Origin: JANXXV01 sp038230275
GTDB taxonomy: Bacteria; Acidobacteriota; Terriglobia; Bryobacterales; Bryobacteraceae
NCBI GenBank assembly: GCA_038230275.1
Contig: JBBRNO010000193.1
Span: 1-10,021, forward strand
Direction: 5' to 3'
DNA: 10,021 nt
Program-made: the position numbers and the translations under genes
Shown: piece by piece, positions 1-6,094 of the stretch
How positions within the stretch are numbered: the first letter of the stretch is position 1
Layout of the letters: each line of letters opens with the position of its first letter
Notes under the pieces: generated by a model
Databases searched by the model: none
Told to the model about the DNA's origin: nothing
The model's input: only the letters and a program-made list of their open reading frames with translations

Positions 1-1141
1 CCCAAAGATCCTTACTTAACCCATCGTCGCAATTTGGTAGCACCGGTTGATGGCGGTCGCCGAAGTGACGAATATATTTCCAGCGCTGCGTCCGCGCGGC
101 GCGTTTAGGTTCATAGGCCGCGTGATAGTTAACCTCCGCGAAGATCTCGTCGTTGATCTCCGCTCTTTCGCCGCGGATTACCGGTAGAAAGGAGCGCCCT
201 TGCAGCCCGCCGGGCGGCTTCACGTCCGCCACTTCGCACAGCGTGGGAAACAGGTCGAGTTGTGAAACCATGGCATCGCAAACCTTACCACCGGTGAAAC
301 CGCCCGGGCCGCGCATCATCAGCATCACACCCATGCCGTGGTCCTGCAGGTTGCATTTCATCGCTGGAAAGGCGATGCCATGATCCGTGGTGCACACCAC
401 CAGCGTGTTGTTCGCCAGGCCGCTTGCTTCCAGCGCGGCCAGAACATCCCCAATCGCTCCGTCCAGCACTCGCGCGCTTGCCTTGAATTCGGCGATGTCC
501 TTTCTTGTGCCAGCCGTATCTGGAATTGGCGCCGGAGGCTGGCAGTAGCGCGCGTCTTCTTTCGGTCCAGCCGGATGAAATTCGCGGTGAGTTTCAAAGA
601 AGCCTACGTCCAGAAAAAACGGCTGTTTCGGAGCGTTCTTCAGAAATCTCACCGCCGCCGGAGCTACATGCTCCGCCCGCGTACTGGCGGTTTTTACCAG
701 CTCGTCGTAACCAATCAACGCGGGGTCTCGGGCGATGTGCTGGATCCCAATCAGCGCCGACCGGTATTGCACCGTCCGTAAAGTGTGCAGGATGTGCTGG
801 CTGTAGTCGTTTAGCGAGAACCCTCGATGGGCCAAGCCAAACATTCCGTTGTTATGCGGACACAGTCCCGTTAACAGGCTGGCTCTGCTGGGGGAACAGG
901 TAGGGGCTGCGTTGAATGCTTTACGAAATAACACTCCTCCTTCGGCCAGCTTCTGCAGGTTGGGTGTCGGAACGGGGTGGCCGTACGGCTGCACGTATCT
1001 GCCGGTATCGTGAGAATGGATATAGAGAATGTTCGGACGCTTGCCCGGACTGGGCCGCTGGGCCGCCTCCGCCATTACCAAAGCGGAGGACGTACCAGCC
1101 GCCATATTCTTGAGGAATCCCCGCCGGGGTAGCTTTAGCAT
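1..1141 (-). CDS. Sulfatase, Tat-exported, 3' end beyond window (partial)
   Basis: The product is a type I sulfatase (alkaline-phosphatase superfamily), expected to hydrolyse sulfate esters or N-sulfate groups on carbohydrates outside the cytoplasm. The gene runs off the left edge, so only the first 380 codons are seen. Residues 5-10 (PRRGFL) followed by an alanine-rich stretch form a twin-arginine export signal, which also supports the ATG at 1141. CSPSR at residues 82-86 is the C-x-P-S-R motif whose Cys82 would become formylglycine, and TTDHG at 251-255 supplies metal ligands. The N-terminal metal strand reads HSHDTG (42-47), with His44 where most sulfatases have the first Asp of a DD pair; I recall this as usual for a subfamily near the heparan N-sulfatases. 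No Shine-Dalgarno is visible, and a TATAAT box lies only 9 bases upstream. No anaerobic or FGE-type maturase is nearby. The substrate cannot be told from the sequence. Confidence 0.93.
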   Translation of the reverse strand, partial: MLKLPRRGFLKNMAAGTSSALVMAEAAQRPSPGKRPNILYIHSHDTGRYVQPYGHPVPTPNLQKLAEGGVLFRKAFNAAPTCSPSRASLLTGLCPHNNGMFGLAHRGFSLNDYSQHILHTLRTVQYRSALIGIQHIARDPALIGYDELVKTASTRAEHVAPAAVRFLKNAPKQPFFLDVGFFETHREFHPAGPKEDARYCQPPAPIPDTAGTRKDIAEFKASARVLDGAIGDVLAALEASGLANNTLVVCTTDHGIAFPAMKCNLQDHGMGVMLMMRGPGGFTGGKVCDAMVSQLDLFPTLCEVADVKPPGGLQGRSFLPVIRGERAEINDEIFAEVNYHAAYEPKRAARTQRWKYIRHFGDRHQPVLPNCDDGLSKDLW

Positions 1142-1150
1142 CAGGATTCG

Positions 1151-1179
1151 ATTATATTCTTTGGAGGCGATAAGCAACA
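1151..1179 (-). promoter_or_regulatory. Putative promoter of the sulfatase gene
   Basis: On the minus strand a perfect TATAAT (1156 down to 1151) lies 9 bases before the sulfatase ATG. At 17 bases spacing the -35 would be TGTTGC (1179-1174), a poor match; TTGCTT at 1177-1172 gives a 15-base spacer. Transcription would start about 1144-1145, leaving almost no 5' leader. The -10 is clear, the -35 weak. Confidence 0.4.
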
Positions 1180-1205
1180 GTTCAAGCGGAATTGCGTCTT
1201 ATCGA

Positions 1206-1213
1206 AAGGAGGG
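1206..1213 (+). promoter_or_regulatory. Strong Shine-Dalgarno of the BON-domain gene
   Basis: AAGGAGGG sits 6 bases before the ATG at 1220. It is the best ribosome binding site in the window and fixes the start of the BON-domain gene. The longer reading frame in another register that begins at 1192 is therefore a shadow. Confidence 0.75.
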
Positions 1214-1219
1214 AAGACA

Positions 1220-1741
1220 ATGAAGCGACTCTTGAGTTTGATGCTTACGGCAGCAGTGGCGGTATTGGCAGCGGCCGATCCGGGTTCCGTCGCCTACAAA
1301 AAGCTGGTGAAAGAAATCAGGCACGAACTGGTGATGCTGCCGTACTACAACGTGTTCGACAACCTTTCCTACAAGGTGGAAGGGTCCAAGGTTACATTGC
1401 TAGGGCAAGTGGCAAAACCCACGCTGAAATCAGATGCGGAACGCGTGGTGAAGGGTATTGAAGGCGTGGAGAGAGTGGATAACCAGATCGAGGTGCTCCC
1501 TCTTTCCCCGAATGACGACCGGATTCGCGTGGCCGTTTACCGCGAAATCTATGGTCAATCGTCGCTTCAGCGCTACTCCATGCAGGCGGTGCCGCCGATC
1601 CACATCATCGTGAAAAACGGCAACGTCACATTGGAGGGCGTGGTGGGGAACGAAGGCGACAAGAACCTTGCGAATATTAAAGCCAACGGCGTCAGTGGAG
1701 TGTTCGGCGTGACGAACAACCTTGTCGTAGAAGGCAAATAA
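1220..1741 (+). CDS. Exported protein with two BON domains
   Basis: This 173-residue protein has a hydrophobic signal peptide (residues 1-19, ending in AAA before Asp20), so it should be periplasmic. Two BON domains follow, at about 26-94 and 99-171. Each shows the hallmark core: GSKVTLLGQV (56-64) with GIEGVERVDNQIEV (79-92) in the first, and NGNVTLEGVV (133-142) with GVSGVFGVTNNLVV (157-170) in the second. BON domains, as in OsmY and Kbp, bind phospholipid or protect the envelope; the exact role here is unknown. The ATG has a very strong Shine-Dalgarno. The gene begins 78 bases from the divergent sulfatase start and ends 28 bases before the SMP-30-like gene, so co-transcription with the genes downstream is likely. 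Family assignment is firm, function open. Confidence 0.9.
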   Translation: MKRLLSLMLTAAVAVLAAADPGSVAYKKLVKEIRHELVMLPYYNVFDNLSYKVEGSKVTLLGQVAKPTLKSDAERVVKGIEGVERVDNQIEVLPLSPNDDRIRVAVYREIYGQSSLQRYSMQAVPPIHIIVKNGNVTLEGVVGNEGDKNLANIKANGVSGVFGVTNNLVVEGK

Positions 1742-1769
1742 CTCCACGGCCCGGTACAATGAAGCGGTG

Positions 1770-2651
1770 ATGCTTCGCACACTCATCGCCGCTTTTCTAT
1801 CTTGCTGTACGGCTTGGTCTCTGGCGTTCAGCCAGGACCTGACCAACGTTTCGGTGGAAAGGGTGGCCACGGCCATGAAGTTCACCGAAGGCCCCGTCTG
1901 GTCGCGCGACGGGTTTCTGTTGTTCAGCGATATTCCCAGCAATCGCATCATGAAATTCACGCCCGGGGAAGGGGTATCGGTGTATCGCGAGAATACGAAT
2001 GGTACAAACGGCAGCGTCTTCGATGACAAAGGGCGGCTCTACAGTTGCGAAAGCCGCACCGGCCGGGTAATCCGCACGGACAAGAAGGGAAAAGTCGAGG
2101 TGTTGGCCGAAAAGTGGGAAGGCAAGCGCCTGAACGGTCCCAACGATATTATCGTCAGCAAGAACGGTCACGTTTACTTTACCGACCCCGCGTTTGGCGA
2201 CCAGGCGGACCGCCGCCAGCTTGATTTCTACGGCGTCTATCTTATTAGCCCGAAGGGTGAGTTGAGCGTGATTGCAAAACCCACTGGCCGTCCCAATGGC
2301 ATCGCGCTATCGCCAACGGGCAAAGTCCTGTACATTGCAAACTCCGACGACCGGAACATTCGTGCGTATGACGTAGACAAGACCGGTGCAATTTCCAACG
2401 AACGGGTGTTGATATCGAACATTGCCGGTGTTCCGGATGGCATCAAAGTGGATGAGAAGGGGAATATCTACGTGACCGCCAGCGGGTTAATAATCTATTC
2501 CGCGGAAGGGAAACAGGTGGGCTCCCTAACGCTGGCGGAAACCCCATCTAACTTAGCATTTGGCGACGCGGATTTTCAGACGCTTTTCGTCACCGCGCGC
2601 ACCTCCGTGCTTCGTATCCGGCTTGACGTCAAGGGAGCGGTCCACCATTAG
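1770..2651 (+). CDS. SMP-30/gluconolactonase/LRE-family exported protein
   Basis: A six-bladed beta-propeller of the SMP-30/gluconolactonase family, 293 residues from the ATG at 1770 (a GTG directly before it at 1767 is also possible). Members are metal-dependent lactonases or esterases, for example hydrolysing sugar lactones. The metal-site signatures are present: FTEGPVW with Glu40, RLNGPNDI at 120-127, RPNGIALSP with Asn176, and GVPDGIKVD with Asp223. Residues 1-22 form a signal peptide (hydrophobic core, then SLAFSQ), so the protein acts outside the cytoplasm. No good Shine-Dalgarno is seen, so translation may depend on the BON gene 28 bases upstream. Its last codons overlap the start region of the Nudix gene. 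The assignment to family is secure; the substrate is not known, and annotation as a gluconolactonase would be by similarity only. Confidence 0.9.
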   Translation: MLRTLIAAFLSCCTAWSLAFSQDLTNVSVERVATAMKFTEGPVWSRDGFLLFSDIPSNRIMKFTPGEGVSVYRENTNGTNGSVFDDKGRLYSCESRTGRVIRTDKKGKVEVLAEKWEGKRLNGPNDIIVSKNGHVYFTDPAFGDQADRRQLDFYGVYLISPKGELSVIAKPTGRPNGIALSPTGKVLYIANSDDRNIRAYDVDKTGAISNERVLISNIAGVPDGIKVDEKGNIYVTASGLIIYSAEGKQVGSLTLAETPSNLAFGDADFQTLFVTARTSVLRIRLDVKGAVHH

Positions 2652-3075
2652 CCGTCAATATCCCGACCGCCCGATCTTAGGCGTCGGCGCGATCATACTC
2701 GATGGCGACAGCATTCTACTGGTGGAGCGTGGCCGGGAGCCGCTGAAGGGCTACTGGTCATTACCCGGCGGCATGCTGGAAACCGGTGAAACTCTGCATG
2801 AAGGCGTGAAACGCGAGATCCTGGAGGAGACCGGGCTCGTCATTCATCCGTTGCAGATCGCTGAGGTGTTCGAACGTATTATGAGGGACGCCGAAGGCAG
2901 GGCCGAGTATCACTATGTCCTCATCGATTATCTTTGCGTTGTGACAGGTGGCGAACTTGCGGCCGGGGACGATGTGAGCCGAACCGAATGGGTGTTGAGA
3001 AAAGATCTGCCGGGGGTCCGGCTTACAGAAGGAACATTGCCCGTGATTGAAAAGGCCTTTAACCTACGGGATTAG
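2623..3075 (+). CDS. Nudix hydrolase
   Basis: A small Nudix hydrolase of about 142-150 residues, which should cleave nucleoside-diphosphate-X compounds (nucleotide sugars, ADP-ribose or oxidised nucleotides) in the cytoplasm. Counted from the TTG at 2623, the complete Nudix box GX5EX7REUXEEXGU runs from Gly50 to Leu72, with the metal-binding REILEE at 64-69. The start is uncertain. No in-frame ATG or GTG exists before the box; TTG 2623 has no Shine-Dalgarno, and an earlier TTG at 2560 lies deep in the preceding gene. ATT at 2647 has AAGGGAG nine bases upstream, overlaps the previous stop, and would align with the methionine of homologues that I recall starting MSRxYP. TTG 2623 is listed as the nearest conventional codon. 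The stop is 6 bases before the ATG of mutS2, which suggests coupling. The substrate cannot be predicted. Confidence 0.88.
   Translation: MTSRERSTISRQYPDRPILGVGAIILDGDSILLVERGREPLKGYWSLPGGMLETGETLHEGVKREILEETGLVIHPLQIAEVFERIMRDAEGRAEYHYVLIDYLCVVTGGELAAGDDVSRTEWVLRKDLPGVRLTEGTLPVIEKAFNLRD
2631..2637 (+). promoter_or_regulatory. Shine-Dalgarno pointing to an ATT start for the Nudix gene
   Basis: AAGGGAG ends 9 bases before the ATT at 2647 and lies inside the end of the SMP-30-like gene. It is well placed for ATT 2647 but falls downstream of the TTG at 2623, so it favours the shorter protein with a rare start codon. The inference is open until the N-terminus is measured. Confidence 0.45.
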
Positions 3076-3081
3076 TCAGTG

Positions 3082-5445
3082 ATGAAACACACCAGCGCCG
3101 ACCTGCTCGAATTCGAAGAACTGAAGCGGCTGGTGGGCCGGTACGTTTCCGGTCCGCTCGGCCGTTTAGAGTTGGAACGCGTAGAACCCATCACCGATAA
3201 GGCTGTCCTCGAAAGTGCGTTAGGGGAAGTGGCAGAAGCGGTGGAGTTTCTGCGCCTCGCCTCGAAACCGCCGCTCACCGGTTTAGTGGACACCACCGCG
3301 GCCATTCAGAAATTGCGCATCGAAGGCGCTGGCTTGGACGGGAAGGAAATCGCGGACGTCACTACATTTCTCGATCGAACAACAGAAGTGCGCAGCCTGC
3401 TGCTGGGCGAGGCGAAGCGGTTCCCGAAGCTGGCGGAAAGAGGGGGCGGGCTGGCCGATTTCCGCTCGCTGCTGCGGGACGTTTCCGGAAAGGTGTTGCC
3501 AAATGGATCGGTGGCCGACCACGCCAGCGTGGCGCTCAATCGCCTGCGCCGCGACAAGGAAAAGCAGCAGCGGCAGATTCATGAATCGCTCGAACGTTTC
3601 CTGCGCGCCCATCGGGAAGAAGGTGTGCTGCAGGAAGAGTACATCGCCATTCGTAACGACCGTTTTGTTGTCCCGGTGATCGCAGGCCAACGGCGCAAGG
3701 TGAATGGCGTGATCCACGGAGCCAGCGGCAGCGGGCAGACGCTGTTTGTGGAGCCGCTGGAAACCATCGATCTGAACAATGAGCTGGTCCGCCTGACGGA
3801 AGAGGAGATGCGCGAGGTGCACCGTATTCTCCGCGAGCTGACGGAGAAGCTGCGTGGCCAGGCCTCGGCCATCCGCGATGCCATGCGGGTGATGAGCGAG
3901 ATGGATCTGCTGTTTGCGAAGGCAGCGTTCGCCGGCGAGTTCGATTGCGTAATTCCGAAGTTTACCGGCCGCGTTCATCTGCGCGATGCGCGGCATCCGC
4001 TTTTGCAGGATGTGTTGCGCAAGCAGCGGAAATCCATCGTGCCCGTCTCGTTAACGCTGGATGGCCACACACGCACCTTGCTGATCAGCGGCCCGAACAC
4101 TGGCGGCAAGACGGTGAGCATGAAGACGGTGGGACTGCTGGCGCTGATGGCGCAGTCCGCCCTGCCGGTACCCGCAACCGAAGCGGAGTTCCCCATCTTC
4201 GATCAGATTCTGGCGGACATCGGTGACAACCAGTCCATTGAGCAGAGCCTCAGCTCTTTCTCCGCGCACATCACTTGCATCCGCGAGATGGTGCTGGATG
4301 CCACTCCGCATTCTCTAATCCTGCTGGATGAATTGGGGCGAGCCACCGATCCGGAAGAAGGCGGAGCGCTTGGCGTGGCGATTCTGGAACACTTTCGCGC
4401 CATCAACGCAGTCACGCTGGCTTCCACGCACCTGCTGGCATTGAAGGTATACGGCGCGAACACGGCGTCGGTGTTGAACGGCTCAATGGGCTTTGATGAC
4501 GCCACGCTGGAGCCGACATACGTGCTTCGCCTGGGGGCGCCGGGGAAATCGGCGGGTCTGGATATCGCCACGCGGCTGGGCCTGCCTGCGGCGCTTATCG
4601 AACGCGCCCGCGCGGCGATGAGCAACACCGAACGCGATATCGCGCGATTTTTGCACGAGCTTCACCAGCGTATTGAAGAATCCACCGCGCTACAGACCGA
4701 ATTGCGGCAGAAGATTGCAGCCGCCACCGCGCGCGAGGAAGCACTCGCACGCGAATGGGAGAAGCGCGAAGCCAGCAAGCTGCGCGAATTGGAAAGAAAG
4801 TTTGAGGCACTGGTCGAGAAATTCGATGCCGACGCTCGCGAGACGATCGAGAACATCGAACAGAATTCCGCGCAACGCAAAGTAGCCGACCAGGCACTAC
4901 GGAAAGTGGCCAAGACGAAGCGCGAATTTCACGAACAGGTGCAAACCAACGTGCTGGCCACCGAATCGGCGCCCACCGTCCAGCAGTTCAAGGTGGAGGA
5001 AGGCAGCCGCGTGATTTTGAAGGGCGTTCGCCAGCCGGCGCGCGTGCGGCGATTGTTGGGGCATGGACTGATCGAAGTGGATGCTGGATTTATGAAGATG
5101 CAGGTGGCGCTCACCGATGTTCAGGAGGTGCTGCCGCCCGGTAATGACCCGAAGCTACCGAAGAATGTCAGCTACCAGCCGGGGCCGCGTTGGGATGGGT
5201 CGTATCAGGAGATCAACGTCATCGGACAGCGTGCCGAGGAAGCCTGCGATGCGGTTGAGAAGTTCCTTGACCAGGCTGCCATGGCGTCAGTAGAGCGGGT
5301 GCGCATTGTGCACGGGCATGGCATGGGAATACTGAAACGAGCCATCGCAGACCTGCTTGGTAAGAGTGAGCACGTCGAGAAGTATTACGCGGCTAGCCAG
5401 GAACAAGGCGGCGCGGGAGCGACGGTGGTGGAGTTGAAGGGTTAG
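3082..5445 (+). CDS. mutS2: MutS2 / RqcU, MutS-like ATPase with KOW and Smr domains
   Basis: MutS2 is a MutS-family ATPase without the mismatch-recognition domain. Members act against homologous recombination or, as RqcU in Bacillus, split collided ribosomes. The 787 residues (from ATG 3082; GTG 3079 is just before it) match the family's usual length. The ATPase core has Walker A GPNTGGKT (337-344), Walker B LILLDELG (412-419) and STH (448-450). A charged helical coiled-coil stretch spans about 507-620, a KOW-like segment about 638-684, and the Smr domain 710-787. The Smr domain is odd: the usual LDLRG reads INVIG (711-715) and HGKGTG reads HGHGMG (744-749), so nuclease activity is uncertain. 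The gene is the last of the plus-strand run and converges on the nucleotidyltransferase gene with 11 bases between stops. Identity is secure; which of the two cellular roles applies here is not shown by sequence. Confidence 0.97.
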   Translation: MKHTSADLLEFEELKRLVGRYVSGPLGRLELERVEPITDKAVLESALGEVAEAVEFLRLASKPPLTGLVDTTAAIQKLRIEGAGLDGKEIADVTTFLDRTTEVRSLLLGEAKRFPKLAERGGGLADFRSLLRDVSGKVLPNGSVADHASVALNRLRRDKEKQQRQIHESLERFLRAHREEGVLQEEYIAIRNDRFVVPVIAGQRRKVNGVIHGASGSGQTLFVEPLETIDLNNELVRLTEEEMREVHRILRELTEKLRGQASAIRDAMRVMSEMDLLFAKAAFAGEFDCVIPKFTGRVHLRDARHPLLQDVLRKQRKSIVPVSLTLDGHTRTLLISGPNTGGKTVSMKTVGLLALMAQSALPVPATEAEFPIFDQILADIGDNQSIEQSLSSFSAHITCIREMVLDATPHSLILLDELGRATDPEEGGALGVAILEHFRAINAVTLASTHLLALKVYGANTASVLNGSMGFDDATLEPTYVLRLGAPGKSAGLDIATRLGLPAALIERARAAMSNTERDIARFLHELHQRIEESTALQTELRQKIAAATAREEALAREWEKREASKLRELERKFEALVEKFDADARETIENIEQNSAQRKVADQALRKVAKTKREFHEQVQTNVLATESAPTVQQFKVEEGSRVILKGVRQPARVRRLLGHGLIEVDAGFMKMQVALTDVQEVLPPGNDPKLPKNVSYQPGPRWDGSYQEINVIGQRAEEACDAVEKFLDQAAMASVERVRIVHGHGMGILKRAIADLLGKSEHVEKYYAASQEQGGAGATVVELKG

Positions 5446-5493
5446 ATCTCGCGACCCTACTGCGGCAGATACTCTAGATCCGCGAGATCTTTT
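5444..5493 (+). terminator. Possible terminator between mutS2 and the convergent gene
   Basis: A perfect 10-base inverted repeat, AGATCTCGCG (5444-5453) and CGCGAGATCT (5481-5490), is followed by TTTT (5490-5493). The left arm contains the end of the mutS2 stop codon and the right arm lies in the last codons of the convergent nucleotidyltransferase gene. The 27-base loop is long and the T-run short, so the stem is certain but its action as an intrinsic terminator for mutS2 is only plausible. Confidence 0.4.
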
Positions 5494-5909
5494 GCCCGTC
5501 CGCTAGCCGCCTTGTTTTCCCTCAGACGGGCCAGACTAATAACGGGCACCGCCATTCCTTCAATCTGTATCCATTCCTTCTCCGCGTAACACGCGTTGAA
5601 CTCGACTCCCGATATGGATGTTAAGATTTCAATTCGAATCGGCGGTACGCCCATCCGCACCACGTTGTCTTTGGCGAGAAACAGATTTGGAGTCAACGCA
5701 AGAGCCGTGAACCCGAACTGACGAAGAGCTCGATCAATTCGAACGGCGTTTTCCTCAGAGACTTTCACCCAGATATCGAGATCGTTGGTTGCCCTTATGT
5801 GACCGTAGATGCCGACGGCGTAACCACCTATCAATAGATATTCAACGCTGTTCGAGTTGAACGACTTCAAGAACTCTTTGAAGTCCTTCGCTAGCGCTGG
5901 TATAGCCAT
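5457..5909 (-). CDS. MNT-like nucleotidyltransferase (possible toxin-antitoxin-like partner)
   Basis: A 150-residue minimal nucleotidyltransferase of the polymerase-beta type, resembling DUF6036/AbiEii-like proteins. The active-site pattern is visible: LLIGGYAVGIYG at 25-36, then the acidic pair in NDLDIWV (Asp43, Asp45), with Glu94 in IRIEILTSISG as the likely third metal ligand. The tail ENKAASGRAKDLADLEYL (131-148) is typical of this group. The ATG at 5909 is chosen because AAGGA lies a few bases upstream and homologues I recall begin just before the DFKEFL segment; the frame itself is open further upstream. The first 68 bases overlap the end of the 75-residue gene in the +1 register. Related enzymes in toxin-antitoxin pairs transfer nucleotides to tRNA or to a partner protein. 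Whether this one does is inference; the target is unknown. Confidence 0.85.
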   Translation of the reverse strand: MAIPALAKDFKEFLKSFNSNSVEYLLIGGYAVGIYGHIRATNDLDIWVKVSEENAVRIDRALRQFGFTALALTPNLFLAKDNVVRMGVPPIRIEILTSISGVEFNACYAEKEWIQIEGMAVPVISLARLRENKAASGRAKDLADLEYLPQ

Positions 5910-6069
5910 AGAAGGTCCTTCGAAGCAGTTCCAGTGCGCGAAGCCGCTCCTCCACAGGGCGGGACAACCAGTACTCCACCGCATCGTCAGGATCGGTTAA
6001 GCGCACGACGGAAAACTGGGTGCGATCAAGCCTGAATTCTTCGATCGCTTCATCGGGCGCTATTCCCAT
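5842..6069 (-). CDS. Small protein overlapping the nucleotidyltransferase gene
   Basis: A 75-residue acidic, helical protein with no signal peptide or membrane segment. The central part, with YWLSRP (33-38) followed by VEERLRALELLRR (39-51) and FYG, matches small proteins I recall encoded next to MNT-like nucleotidyltransferases, so I take it as a real gene even though its Shine-Dalgarno is weak. It contains no histidine, so it cannot be a HEPN RNase with the Rx4-6H motif. The last 22 codons (from Tyr54 to the TGA at 5842-5844) share their bases with the start of the nucleotidyltransferase. It starts 25 bases after the M23 peptidase stop and may be read from the same transcript. A role as antitoxin, adaptor or substrate of the neighbour is a guess from the pairing. 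Confidence 0.72.
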   Translation of the reverse strand: MGIAPDEAIEEFRLDRTQFSVVRLTDPDDAVEYWLSRPVEERLRALELLRRTFYGYTSASEGLQRVLEVVQLEQR

Positions 6070-6094
6070 AACCTATAGTTTACCGCCGATTCAT

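Noticed and set aside
338..903. Plus-strand open frames opposite the left-edge sulfatase
   Set aside because: The minus-strand frame is open for all 380 codons to the edge and carries the sulfatase motifs; the plus-strand translations show no domain.
1759..1770. A start codon at 1759 just before the SMP-30-like gene
   Set aside because: It opens a frame of three codons (ATG AAG CGG) ending in TGA and is out of frame with the gene; there is no sign that it is more than chance.
1430..2029. A 199-codon open frame on the minus strand across the BON and SMP-30-like genes
   Set aside because: It crosses two genes with clear domains and signal peptides on the plus strand and has no motif of its own.
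5842..6069. HEPN toxin beside the MNT-like nucleotidyltransferase
   Set aside because: The 75-residue protein contains no histidine, so the HEPN Rx4-6H catalytic motif cannot be present, and it is shorter than a HEPN domain.
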